Assembly (NCBI RefSeq): GCF_963678635.1 | Contig: NC_087065.1 | Span: forward strand, 73,481,345-73,545,344 | Reading direction: 5' to 3' | Source: Symsagittifera roscoffensis | Lineage: Eukaryota; Xenacoelomorpha; Acoela; Convolutidae | Length of the DNA stretch: 64,000 bases | The notes under the pieces: model-generated | Told to the model about the DNA's origin: nothing | Seen by the model: the letters and a program-made list of their open reading frames with translations, nothing else | Database searches by the model: none | Translations under genes and position numbers: made by a program | Shown: positions 52,641-63,495 of the stretch, piece after piece | Layout: the number at the start of each line of letters is the position of its first letter | Position numbering within the stretch: position 1 is the first letter of the stretch

Positions 52641-52780
52641 TGTTATATAGCGTGTCTTGCTATGATAATTAATGATTGGAAATGCGGAATTGTGTTTGAG
52701 AGTAATAAAGGGATGCGCGGTCTAGGCTCAATATCTTCGACTCAGGGATGTGCTTCGTGATGTCTACCCCCTTCTCTTGA
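52641..52780 (-). repeat. 140-bp LTR-like box, copy 1
   Basis: A 140-bp block from tgttatatagcgtg to cttctcttga (plus strand) occurs four times: here, 55133-55272, 57489-57628 and 60660-60799, nearly identical, with different flanks in the two contexts. Next to gag it ends in ACA|TGG on the minus strand, as an LTR 3' end would. The other boundary lacks a TG start, so the full LTR may be longer or partly lost. Confidence 0.5.
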
Positions 52781-53595
52781 GTCTAAGCTGGTTGATTTAA
52801 AAGAGTGAGGATTAATCTTTTAATTACTATCTTTTCGCTGCTTTATTGTTATGACTCTCTCTCTATTAATGATTCAATTACCTTCTAATTGATTGTTTGC
52901 ATTAATTATATTTGAGTTTAACACTTTGTCATTGACATATAATGGCATTGATATTTAAGTCTAATTCGCACCAATTATGGTAATTAATAATGAGTAACTA
53001 ACATAGGCGTGAAGCACTATGTGACAAGAATATATATGCTTCGTTGAAATTTGGTTTAACTTTTCGAGCAGTCAATTGAAAGGCATCTAAAAACAACACT
53101 AAGCTTATTTTTTTCTGAACCAAAAACCAGTAGACCAATTTTGCACGCTCTTTTTAGACAAAAAGACAAGCGTCTCTGATAATGTTTTATTAGATTGGCT
53201 CATAGCATTAAAATTGATAAATGACCGAAGAGATGAGCAAATGACCTGTGAAAATTTATGTGATTTTAGTTACTGACTGACACTTCGCAAACATTTTAGA
53301 ACCTTACTGACACTTCGCAAAAAAATCTTGAAGTTTTACGAAATGACAATTCAAGAAAACACGCTTTCCTACCGCACAAGTACGGAAGTTTCGGTTAATT
53401 CAACACAAAAGTGAAAGAGTTGAAGCATCGCTCAGAACCACTATCGTGTCCAAAAGGTTTTCTTGTAGATATACCTTTTGAATTGGAGAACGAATATCGT
53501 GAATTGTCCGTTATGAGGTGTCGGTTGAATTCAAAAGAAGCGGAAAAAGTAAGTTGAATACATAACATTTCGAGCCGGAAGAGATACTAGTTATA
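52781..53595. repeat. Flank related to the 57.8-58.3 kb repeat family
   Basis: From about 53029 on, the sequence parallels 57800-58350 ('cttcgttgaaat', 'gatgagcaaatgacct', 'cttatgaggtgtcggttga'-like words). In one plus-strand frame it encodes RSEPLSCPKGFLV and YRELSVMRCRLNSKEA, matching the ORF at 58231. It ends at a possible splice donor (aaaaagtaagt). It is a decayed coding remnant, not a functional gene. Confidence 0.6.
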
Positions 53596-54444
53596 TTATT
53601 TAAGGCTGAAAGTGTCCGCTGTTATTTTTGCGAGTTTCCGAAATGAGTGAGAAGACTCAAGCAACAGCAATGGAGAGTTATTTATGCTGTCGCCATCAGG
53701 GGGCATCAAAGTCATTTCAGCGATTTGTTCCTGGGCTGTTGTTAGTTTTGACAACGCACTGATTAGGTTGTGAGAAACTGTATCTCCAATTTCATTGAAA
53801 CTATCTTCTGGGTAATCCTCATTACGACAGACGTCTCTAATTGTCATTTGTTTGCGTGCCAGGTTGCAAAGTTCTTGTACTGTTGTCGCAGCTGGTTGTT
53901 CCATCATCTTCGAACGGAGCCAGTTGGGCATGCCTTTTATAAAAAGACGTTTAATCTGGTTGTTCCTATGATCATTTTCTGCGTCAAGTCGTTCTTGACG
54001 TTGCGCCGTCTCTCCATGGAAACGCGCTGCGTCTGCCGCGCCTACTAGTGCCCCCTCGAGTAGGGCAACGACAGGTAGATCCGGTGTCGGGTAGGCTCGT
54101 TGTGCCTTTTTTGTGAGGTTTACCAGGAAATTCTCTGGTGAGTCTCGCTTGATATCAAACTTTGATTGTTCAAGTTTTAGAACGTGGACCTCTTGCAATT
54201 GAGGGTTGCAAAAATGGTCGCGTAGTGCTGCTAGACTAAGAGGTACGTCGGCTCTTGTTAGCGCTGGCAGTGTCTGATAGAATCGCAAGGCACTATCTCG
54301 CAGGTGCAATTGTAGAAAATTCGCTTGCTGAGCATTTGCGATTCCCGCAACTCCCATATATCCTTGGAAGAGCTGTTCGAATTGGGCGAAATCTTCGGTA
54401 TCGCTTCCGCCAAATGGTTCGACTGAGATTTGAGCGTGCGCCAT
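53596..54444 (-). pseudogene. gag: Truncated second copy of gag
   Basis: The first ~240 codons equal the gag at 51951, apart from one Asp-to-Glu change (KLEQSKF for KLDQSKF). After the duplication junction at 53723 the frame runs into unrelated flank sequence for about 40 residues and stops. The zinc knuckle and Gln-rich region are absent. Confidence 0.9.
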
Positions 54445-55132
54445 CTTATCACAGTAGTATGATTGTCAAGTCTGATTCAAAAATGATTTCGGATGAATCA
54501 GTCGCTATTTTACAGTGGAAATAATCAATGCCCAGTGGGTACTTATATTGTAATGACGTAATTATCGTCTCTGAGAAAATTTATAGATGGCTCGTTCTAT
54601 GATTAGTAACGAGTAGGAGTTAATTAGCTCTCGTATTTATATTTTTAACTTTCTACTTTTTAAATTAACTTTTCTTGCGGCTTTAATATTATTCCACTAT
54701 TTTTTTTTGAAATTTGGTTAGACTTTAAACACTGGATAGGTTTTCAGGCGGTTCTCATGGATGATTTCATATGACTGGTTTCAAATGAGCACTCATCAAT
54801 TTTAATTTAAGCAACGAGAGTTTTAAGTTTAAGTTTTAACTAACTGTTTTTGTACTTGTATCACTTTCCTGGAGAAGTATAGTAGTTGTCATCAACACAA
54901 AACAGTTGAAGTTTCCTTTTGCCCCTTGCTGTCGTCTCTCACTGGCTGTAGTCAGTTTCTGTTTTTGCCCCGCTTTTCTGCTGTTTGAGCCAGTTACTGC
55001 CGTGATCTTGTTTTAGCTTGTGGCGTATTGAAGTCGTCTAGTTTTGGATGTCGTCTTGTTTTCACTCTCACTTTGCAATCAGCTTCAGCTTGTCTTGAAA
55101 GGTTGGTAACATCATCCCACTCATAGTCGCCA

Positions 55133-55272
55133 TGTTATATAGCGTGTCTTGCTATGATAATTAATGATTGGAAATGCGGAATTGTGTTTGAGAGTAATAA
55201 AGGGATGCGCGGTCTAGGCTCAATATCTTCGACTCAGGGATGTGCTTCGTGATGTCTACCCCCTTCTCTTGA
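55133..55272 (-). repeat. 140-bp LTR-like box, copy 2
   Basis: Copy of 52641-52780 created by the 2.49-kb duplication, again followed on the minus strand by the TGGCGAC site. Confidence 0.6.
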
Positions 55273-56215
55273 GTCTAAGCTGGTTGATTTAAAAGAGTGA
55301 GGATTAATCTTTTAATTACTATCTTTTCGCTGCTTTATTGTTATGACTCTCTCTCTATTAATGATTCAATTACCTTCTAATTGATTGTTTGCATTAATTA
55401 TATTTGAGTTTAACACTTTGTCATTGACATATAATGGCATTGATATTTAAGTCTAATTCGCACCAATTATGGTAATTAATAATGAGTAACTAACATAGGC
55501 GTGAAGCACTATGTGACAAGAATATATATGCTTCGTTGAAATTTGGTTTAACTTTTCGAGCAGTCAATTGAAAGGCATCTAAAAACAACACTAAGCTTAT
55601 TTTTTTCTGAACCAAAAACCAGTAGACCAATTTTGCACGCTCTTTTTAGACAAAAAGACAAGCGTCTCTGATAATGTTTTATTAGATTGGCTCATAGCAT
55701 TAAAATTGATAAATGACCGAAGAGATGAGCAAATGACCTGTGAAAATTTATGTGATTTTAGTTACTGACTGACACTTCGCAAACATTTTAGAACCTTACT
55801 GACACTTCGCAAAAAAATCTTGAAGTTTTACGAAATGACAATTCAAGAAAACACACTTTCCTACCGCACAAGTACGGAAGTTTCGGTTAATTCAACACAA
55901 AAGTGAAAGAGTTGAAGCATCGCTCAGAACCACTATCGTGTCCAAAAGGTTTTCTTGTAGATATACCTTTTGAATTGGAGAACGAATATCGTGAATTGTC
56001 CGTTATGAGGTGTCGGTTGAATTCAAAAGAAGCGGAAAAAGTAAGTTGAATACATAACATTTCGAGCCGGAAGAGATACTAGTTATATTATTTAAGGCTG
56101 AAAGTGTCCGCTGTTATTTTTGCGAGTTTCCGAAATGAGTGAGAAGACTCAAGCAACAGCAATGGAGAGTTATTTATGCTGTCGCCATCAGGGGGCATCA
56201 AAGTCATTTCAGCGA

Positions 56216-56635
56216 CTCTAAGCGTGACCTCAGGTGTACCCATTCAAAAATCAACAATTTCGCTCAAGTCAAAAGTTTCGACATATTGTGGTGCAGATCA
56301 ATGGTTGCTAGATCTAATCAATCGCAAACAAATGACACACGGAGAAAAGAACGCATCAGCATGAAACAAACTAATGGTGAGTGAAGCCAATGAGGACTAC
56401 ATGTTTACTCAAGAAAAGGAGAAGTATGCTAATGGTGAGCTAATTCTTTTGACTTTTTCAATAATCTTGTACAGCTAGTGCAGAAAAACATTGATGTTAT
56501 GATGGCTTACTCAAGCTCGGATTCACACACTGATCCCAAATTTCAGACGATTACCGAGAAAGAAACCATGAGAATTGGTCTCATATTTAACATCGATGAG
56601 GCCAATGTTGGGACCTCTCACCGTGAATCTGCTTA
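56216..56635 (+). pseudogene. Decayed coding remnant with a 40-bp intron
   Basis: Plus-strand frames encode SPSGGIKVISATLS, CGADQWLLDLINRKQ, FTQEKEKYAN and MAYSSSDSHTD. The same peptides, differently damaged, occur at 58.98-59.46 kb and 62.15-62.63 kb. Between EKYAN and the next block lies a 40-bp GT-AG interval (56435-56474), conserved in position in all three copies. The parent was therefore a spliced gene. Family unknown. Confidence 0.5.
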
Positions 56636-56751
56636 TGTATGTATGGATGTATGTTTTATGTACGTATATAAATATTATGAATGTATGTATACATGCATGT
56701 ATGTAAGTATGTATATATGTATGTATTTAAGTATGTGTCTATGTATGTATG

Positions 56752-56784
<33 letters not shown>

Positions 56785-56845
56785 TTCTATGTATGTATGT
56801 ATGTATGTATGTGTCTATGTAGTATGTCTGTATGTATGTACACTC
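56636..56845. repeat. TATG microsatellite 5 with module fragment
   Basis: Irregular (TATG)n, then 'ctcagcaagcaatacatc', 'tactcgagattggctaac' and 'tcccaggtcgagatctccc' to about 57000, i.e. the start of the 'accgctca' module, which is then cut off. Confidence 0.9.
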
Positions 56846-57488
56846 AGCAAGCAATACATCAATTCCTTGTATAGAATTAGAAAGAGAAGCTATGAACACT
56901 TCTGGGTTCAATGCAGTGAAAAAAGACAAATACAATACTCGAGATTGGCTAACTAGTCAATAATTGCGTCGATCTCATCCCAGGTCGAGATCTCCCTCAA
57001 ACACATCCCAAGGAGTCGCAGTAGACGAGGATACCAGATTTGAAGCTAGCAAACTCTCCTTTACCTTCTGTTGCTGACCGAAATCACCCAGATGAAGGAG
57101 CACAGTGGTCAGTTTTCTGAAGGGACATAACCTAAGGACGGCTCAAGTGAAAAGCACTATGGAAATAGCAAGGGAAAAAGCCAAGAAAAAAGATCAGCCA
57201 GCTAAGTCAGCTGAAAATACAGGTGAAGATAAGCATACACTAGCAAACCAAAAACTGCATCCCGCGTGAAGGAAATCAGTCATGAAAAAATTTAAAGTAT
57301 CAGTAGACAGTTCTTTGATTCTGCTTAACCTTCTTTGTTTGTTGAAGGTGATTGAACTTTAAAACAACTGCTAATGAAACATTTATCTTAAAGATTATAC
57401 AAAAATTTTGTAAGAATTGTAACTGAACATTGAAAATCAACTCTATTGAACCTTCTGCTATGTTTTTAATTTTGACTTCAAACAGAAT

Positions 57489-57628
57489 TGTTATATAGCG
57501 TGTCTTGCTATGATAATTAATGATTGGAAATGAGGAATTGTGTTTGAGAGTAATAAAGGGATGCGCGGTCTAGGCTCAATATCTTCGACTCAGGGATGTG
57601 CTTCGTGATGTCTACCCCCTTCTCTTGA
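57489..57628 (-). repeat. 140-bp LTR-like box, copy 3
   Basis: Same 140 bp as upstream of gag, but flanked by 'aacagaat' and 'acgtgatgctg'. On both sides lie diverged direct repeats of about 140 bp ('ttgtaactgaac.ttgaaaatca'), as if the box had inserted between or been copied with them. It could be a truncated solo LTR. Confidence 0.5.
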
Positions 57629-58230
57629 ACGTGATGCTGAAATCGATGATTCTGCAAAAATTCTTTAGTTTGTTGAACGTGATTTAACTTTTTATTCCAA
57701 TTGTTAATGAAATTTTTGTCTCTGAGATTATTTAAAACCTTTGTTAGAAATTGTAACTGAACGTTGAAAATCAAGCCTATTGAAACTTCTGCTGTTAGAT
57801 GATTATATAGAATCTTCGTTGAAATCTGGTTAAAGTTTCATAGGTATTGAATGTTTGTTAATCATTTTCAATTCCGGAGTTCCTGAGCACTTTTTTCGAC
57901 CAGTCAGTTGAAAGGCGTTTAAGAACAACACTGAATAAGAAACCAGAAGACGCTCTTTCAGACAAAAATGGCAAGCGTCTGTGATAAGGTTTCATTAGAT
58001 GGGCTCATAGAAAGCAAATTGATATATAACCGAAGTGATGAGCAAATGACCTATTGAAAAATTCTATGATTCTCGTTGGCCACATCTTGAAAATGGTTTG
58101 AAGACATCGAAAACCTTACTGAAACTTCGCAACAAAAATAATGAACTTTTACGAAGTCACAATTCAGGAAACATGTCTTTCCTACCCGAAAACTACGGCG
58201 ATTATGGTTAATTCAACACAAAGTTAAGAA

Positions 58231-58599
58231 TTGAAGCGCCGCTCAGAGCCACTATTGTGTCCAATGGGTTTTCTGGTAGTTAAACCTTACGAAATGAAGA
58301 ATGATTATCGAGAATTGTCCCTTATGAGGTGTCGGTTGATTTCGAAAGATGCATTTTTGCTGGGTCCAATTCGTTTCGTCAATCATAAATTCCAGCTGAA
58401 CTGCGAATATTTTGGTAGTTACAGCTGTAGACTGAATTGCGGACTTGTTTGTTTGAAAGCAATCGGAAACATAAAATTCGATTTTAAAAAATTAGTGAAA
58501 TACTGTGATGATTTCATTGGAAATAATGATCAATGCAAAATCCTGGGAAAACCAGTGAGCCGGAACACAAAAGCGCCGAGAAATTGGAGAGCTTTTTAA
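58231..58599 (+). CDS. Exon-like ORF of unknown family, copy A
   Basis: 122-codon frame opening at a TTG, so probably an exon or decayed piece and not a full gene; the first ATG is at residue 12. It encodes RSEPLLCPMGFLVV, YRELSLMRCRL, FVNHKFQLNCEYFGSYSCRL and LNCGLVCLKAIGNIKFDFKK. The N-terminal third is conserved at protein level in the more diverged copy near 53430-53560, showing coding ancestry. The Cys pattern (C-x7-C-x3-C-x4-C) could bind metal or form disulfides. No family recognised. Confidence 0.4.
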   Translation: MKRRSEPLLCPMGFLVVKPYEMKNDYRELSLMRCRLISKDAFLLGPIRFVNHKFQLNCEYFGSYSCRLNCGLVCLKAIGNIKFDFKKLVKYCDDFIGNNDQCKILGKPVSRNTKAPRNWRAF

Positions 58600-58884
58600 C
58601 TCACAGATATCAATCTTCTCAGCCCTACTCTGCAGCTGATACAATCGTTTGCGAAGCAGTGCGAAAGGAATCCGGTCCATCAAAATTTTCGCAGCTCAAA
58701 TTAGTTACTCACATGCGTTGCTCAAAGAAGTTGAAAAAGACTGAAAACAAGATCATGCTGAAAAAATGGAATCTAACGCAATCTTAGAATATTTTCATTG
58801 GCGAACTATGACGAGCCAAGAAAGGCCCCCAACAGCAGACAGCGTGGTCGAAAACTTGGAAAAGCACGTTAAATGTATTAAATT

Positions 58885-59470
58885 TTGAGCCGCAAGAGAA
58901 ACTAGATATATCTGAGGCTGAAAAGGTCTGCTCTAACATTTTGCAAGTATCCGAAATGAGTGAGAAGACTCAAGCAACACTAATGGGGATTTAATTTCGC
59001 GGTAGTCATCAGGGGGCTTCAAATTCAGTACAGCGACTCTATTCGAGATTTCAGATGCACCCATTTAATTATCAACAATTTTGCTCATGTCAATTATTGC
59101 GACACATTGTGGTTCAGATCAGTTGCTGCTCGATCTAATCAATCGCAAACAAACGATACACGGAGAAAAACGCACCAGCACCCAATGAATCAAACGAATG
59201 GCGAGTCAAGCCACTGATGACGATATCTTTACTCAAGAAAAGGAGAAGTATGCTAATGGTGAGCTCATTCTTCTGAAGTTTTTCAATAGTCTTGTTCAGC
59301 TAGTGCCGGAAAACGTTATGTTATAATGGCGAACTATGGCTTACCCGAGCTCGGACTCAAAAACTGATCTCAAACTTGAGATCATTACTGAAGAAGACAC
59401 CATAAGAAGTCGTCTCATATTAACATCGATGACGCCAATGTTGGGACCTCTCACCGTGAATCTGCTTATC
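58885..59470 (+). pseudogene. Decayed exons, copy A
   Basis: Same remnant as 56216-56635 in worse condition: CGSDQLLLDLINRKQ and FTQEKEKYAN remain, and a 41-bp GT-AG interval is at 59259-59299. Stops and a one-base deletion near 59420 interrupt the frames. Confidence 0.5.
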
Positions 59471-59691
59471 CTGTATGGATAGGATAGCGTGTGCTGATTT
59501 TCCACCCAAATTTAGGCCTTTTTAGCTAAAAAAAAAACTATGTGCCCTATGGTATGGATTTGATTTTAGCGATTAACATTTCGTATTTAATTACTCAAAA
59601 ATGAAATAAGCCAGCCAGCTCACATAGTTCGAAAGGACCGAAATTACGACCTAAGGTTCATTAAAATTATGCTAATAGCTGATTTAACATA

Positions 59692-60030
59692 TCAGCCAAA
59701 ATTGCTGAAAATGGTCACTTTATGAATCAGATCATCATGCTGAACTTTGCGGCGTTTTGGAAGCAGCGGGTCGTAACCTTTCGATGTACTCCATGAGGGA
59801 ATTTGAGTCCAATATCTTCCGTCTTCTGAGGCATCTTTCATTGCAATGTAAGACATTTGGTCCTCTTTGGACGACTTCAGCAACCCAATATGAGTCAACC
59901 AGTCATCATTTGGTTCGTCCTTTAACAGGAACAGTTGATACTTAGCGATTTGATTGCTGATTGGGCGCAATTCGGTCAGTAAGTTCACAACGCATATGAC
60001 AATCGCATACATACACTTTTTCATTTGCAA
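59692..60030 (-). CDS. Possible small secreted protein, copy A
   Basis: 112 codons from ATG. The N-terminus MQMKKCMYAIVICVVNLL is a plausible signal peptide. The rest is hydrophilic, with tryptophans, a basic KRRK site (PLLPKRRKVQHDD) and no Cys after the leader. A TATATAA-like sequence lies about 30-40 bp upstream on the minus strand (near 60062). Copy B differs by one conservative change (Asp to Glu) and two silent changes. Family unknown; a secreted peptide precursor is conjecture. Confidence 0.4.
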   Translation of the reverse strand: MQMKKCMYAIVICVVNLLTELRPISNQIAKYQLFLLKDEPNDDWLTHIGLLKSSKEDQMSYIAMKDASEDGRYWTQIPSWSTSKGYDPLLPKRRKVQHDDLIHKVTIFSNFG

Positions 60031-60659
60031 ACTACTAATATTGATTCTTCATGTAGTGTTATATAATATTAGCAGAATAAATTCAAAGCACCTGTCTTCT
60101 TGAATAAAATTGAAGGAAGAATTTGAAACGCCAAATGATGACTGCACTGCGTAATTGCAGGTCGAGATCTCCCTCAAACACATCCCAAGGAGTCGCAGTA
60201 GACGAGGATACCAGATTTGAAGCTAGCAAACTCTCCTTTACCTTCTGTTGCTGACCGAAATCACCCAGATGAAGGAGCACAGTGGTCAGTTTTCTGAAGG
60301 GACATAACCTAAGGAAGTGAAAAGCACTATGGAAATAGCAAGGGAAAAAGCCAAGAAAAAAGATCAGCCAGCTAAGTCAGCTGAAAATACAGGTGAAGAT
60401 AAGCATACACTAGCAAACCAAAAAACTGCATCCCGCGTGAAGGAAATCAGTCATGAAAAAATTTAAAGTATCAGTAGACAGTTCTTTGATTCTGCTTAAC
60501 CTTCTTTGTTTGTTGAAGGTGATTGAACTTTAAAACAACTGCTAATGAAACATTTATCTTAAAGATTATACAAAAATTTTGTAAGAATTGTAACTGAACG
60601 TTGAAAATCAACTCTATTGAACCTTCTGCTATGTTTTTAATTTTGACTTCAAACAGAAT

Positions 60660-60799
60660 TGTTATATAGCGTGTCTTGCTATAATAATTAATGATTGGAA
60701 ATGAGGAATTGTGTTTGAGAGTAATAAAGGGATGCGCGGTCTAGGCTCAATATCTTCGACTCAGGGATGTGCTTCGTGATGTCTACCCCCTTCTCTTGA
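60660..60799 (-). repeat. 140-bp LTR-like box, copy 4
   Basis: Copy of 57489-57628 in unit B of the 3.17-kb duplication, with one visible substitution (tataataatt). Confidence 0.5.
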
Positions 60800-61401
60800 A
60801 CGTGATGCTGAAATCGATGATTCTGCAAAAATTCTTTAGTTTGTTGAACGTGATTTAACTTTTTATTCCAATTGTTAATGAAATTTTTGTCTCTGAGATT
60901 ATTTAAAACCTTTGTTAGAAATTGTAACTGAACGTTGAAAATCAAGCCTATTGAAACTTCTGCTGTTAGATGATTATATAGAATCTTCGTTGAAATCTGG
61001 TTAAAGTTTCATAGGTATTGAATGTTTGTTAATCATTTTCAATTCCGGAGTTCCTGAGCACTTTTTTCGACGAGTCAGTTGAAAGGCGTTTAAGAACAAC
61101 ACTGAATAAGAAACCAGAAGACGCTCTTTCAGACAAAAATGGCAAGCGTCTGTGATAAGGTTTCATTAGATGGGCTCATAGAAAGCAAATTGATATATAA
61201 CCGAAGTGATGAGCAAATGACCTATTGAAAAATTCTATGATTCTCGTTGGCCACATCTTGAAAATGGTTTGAAGACATCGAAAACCTTACTGAAACTTCG
61301 CAACAAAAATAATGAACTTTTACGAAGTCACAATTCAGGAAACATGTCTTTCCTACCCGAAAACTACGGCGATTATGGTTAATTCAACACAAAGTTAAGA
61401 A

Positions 61402-61770
61402 TTGAAGCGCCGCTCAGAGCCACTATTGTGTCCAATGGGTTTTCTGGTAGTTAAACCTTACGAAATGAAGAATGATTATCGAGAATTGTCCCTTATGAGG
61501 TGTCGGTTGAATTCGAAAGATGCATTTTTGCTGGGTCCAATTCGTTTCGTCAATCATAAATTCCAGCTGAACTGCGAATATTTTGGTAGTTACAGCTGTA
61601 GACTGAATTGCGGACTTGTTTGTTTGAAAGCAATCGGAAACATAAAATTCGATTTTAAAAAATTAGTGAAATACTGTGATGATTTCTTTGGAAATAATGA
61701 TCAATGCAAAATCCTGGGAAAACCAGTGAGCCGGAACACAAAAGCGCCGAGAAATTGGAGAGCTTTTTAA
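61402..61770 (+). CDS. Exon-like ORF of unknown family, copy B
   Basis: Duplicate of 58231-58599 with two amino-acid differences (Ile to Asn in CRLNSKDA, Ile to Phe in CDDFFGNN). The same caveats apply: no ATG at the frame start and no recognised domain. Confidence 0.4.
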   Translation: MKRRSEPLLCPMGFLVVKPYEMKNDYRELSLMRCRLNSKDAFLLGPIRFVNHKFQLNCEYFGSYSCRLNCGLVCLKAIGNIKFDFKKLVKYCDDFFGNNDQCKILGKPVSRNTKAPRNWRAF

Positions 61771-62054
61771 CTCACAGATATCAATCTTCTCAGCCCTACT
61801 CTGCAGCTGATACAATCGTTTGCGAAGCAGTGCGAAAGGAATCCGGTCCATCAAAATTTTCGCAGCTCAAATTAGTTACTCACATGCGTTGCTCAAAGAA
61901 GTTGAAAAAGACTGAAAGCAAGATCATGCTGAAAAAATGGAATCTAACGCAATCTTAGAATATTTTCATTGGCGAACTATGACGAGCCAAGAAAGGCCCC
62001 CAACAGCAGACAGCGTGGTCGAAAACTTGGAAAAGCACGTTAAATGTATTAAAT

Positions 62055-62640
62055 TTTGAGCCGCAAGAGAAACTAGATATATCTGAGGCTGAAAAGGTCT
62101 GCTCTAACATTTTGCAAGTATCCGAAATGAGTGAGAAGACTCAAGCAACACTAATGGGGATTTAATTTCGCGGTAGTCATCAGGGGGCTTCAAATTCAGT
62201 ACAGCGACTCTATTCGAGACTTCAGATGCACCCATTTAATTATCAACAATTTTGCTCATGTCAATTATTGCGACACATTGTGGTTCAGATCAGTTGCTGC
62301 TCGATCTAATCAATCGCAAACAAACGATACACGGAGAAAAACGCACCAGCACCCAATGAATCAAACGAATGGCGAGTCAAGCCACTGATGACGATATCTT
62401 TACTCAAGAAAAGGAGAAGTATGCTAATGGTGAGCTCATTCTTCTGAAGTTTTTCAATAGTCTTGTTCAGCTAGTGCCGGAAAACGTTATGTTATAATGG
62501 CGAACTATGGCTTACCCGAGCTCGGACTCAAAAACTGATCTCAAACTTGAGATCATTACTGAAGAAGACACCATAAGAAGTCGTCTCATATTAACATCGA
62601 TGACGCCAATGTTGGGACCTCTCACCGTGAATCTGCTTAT
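62055..62640 (+). pseudogene. Decayed exons, copy B
   Basis: Duplicate of 58885-59470, with the same stops and the same short GT-AG interval near 62428-62468. Confidence 0.5.
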
Positions 62641-62860
62641 CCTGTATGGATAGGATAGCGTGTGCTGATTTTCCACCCAAATTTAGGCCTTTTTAGCTAA
62701 AAAAAACTATGTGCCCTATGGTATGGATTTGATTTTAGCGATTAACATTTCGTATTTAATTACTCAAAAATGAAATTAGCCAGCCAGCTCACATAGTTCG
62801 AAAGGACCGAAATTACGACCTAAGGTTCATTAAAATTATGCTAATAGCTGATTTAACATA

Positions 62861-63199
62861 TCAGCCAAAATTGCTGAAAATGGTCACTTTATGAATCAGA
62901 TCATCATGCTGAACTTTGCGGCGTTTTGGAAGCAGCGGGTCGTAACCTTTCGATGTACTCCATGAAGGAATTTGAGTCCAATATCTTCCTTCTTCTGAGG
63001 CATCTTTCATTGCAATGTAAGACATTTGGTCCTCTTTGGACGACTTCAGCAACCCAATATGAGTCAACCAGTCATCATTTGGTTCGTCCTTTAACAGGAA
63101 CAGTTGATACTTAGCGATTTGATTGCTGATTGGGCGCAATTCGGTCAGTAAGTTCACAACGCATATGACAATCGCGTACATACACTTTTTCATTTGCAA
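62861..63199 (-). CDS. Possible small secreted protein, copy B
   Basis: Duplicate of 59692-60030: same length, signal-like N-terminus and KRRK site, with Glu for Asp in the EEGRYW stretch. The TATATAA-like upstream sequence is also kept. Confidence 0.4.
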   Translation of the reverse strand: MQMKKCMYAIVICVVNLLTELRPISNQIAKYQLFLLKDEPNDDWLTHIGLLKSSKEDQMSYIAMKDASEEGRYWTQIPSWSTSKGYDPLLPKRRKVQHDDLIHKVTIFSNFG

Positions 63200-63495
63200 A
63201 CTACTAATATTGATTCTTCATGTAGTGTTATATAATATTAGCAGAATAAATTCAAAGCACCTGTCTTCTTGAATAAAATTGAAGGAAGAATTTGAAACGC
63301 CAAATGATGACTGCACTGCGTAATTGCACCATTAATTTTCAAAAGCAACATTAGATGTTCAACTCGATGACACACGAAAGCACGATTAACTGTCTAACTG
63401 ACAAATTATTTACACGATGACAAACAAAACTATATTAGTGTATTCAGAACACAGCTTTACGAAATGAGTTCAGCTCTCATCTGTCGATTATTGCA

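Larger units (their letters stand above)
51231..56215. repeat. 2.49-kb tandem duplication of gag 5' half, leader and flank
   Basis: 51231-53723 and 53724-56215 are almost identical; differences are a handful of substitutions and a one-base change in a T run. The junction at 53721-53723 shares CGA with both parental ends (ttctcga and cagcga), typical of microhomology-mediated joining. It includes the gag start, PBS-like site, LTR-like box and flanking repeat. Confidence 0.93.
56982..63327. repeat. 3.17-kb tandem duplication
   Basis: Unit A (about 56982-60157) and unit B (about 60158-63327) are near-identical; corresponding points are 3169-3177 bp apart. The junction at 60158 joins 'gcgtaattgca' to 'ggtcgagatctccc' and shares two bases with both ends. 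Each unit holds a 140-bp LTR-like box, an exon-like ORF, decayed exons and a minus-strand 112-codon ORF. Confidence 0.93.

Noticed and set aside
58533-58787. 84-codon frame overlapping the exon-like ORF (and its copy at 61704)
   Set aside because: Overlaps the better-supported frame at 58231-58599. It could be a downstream exon in another phase, but no splice site joins them convincingly.
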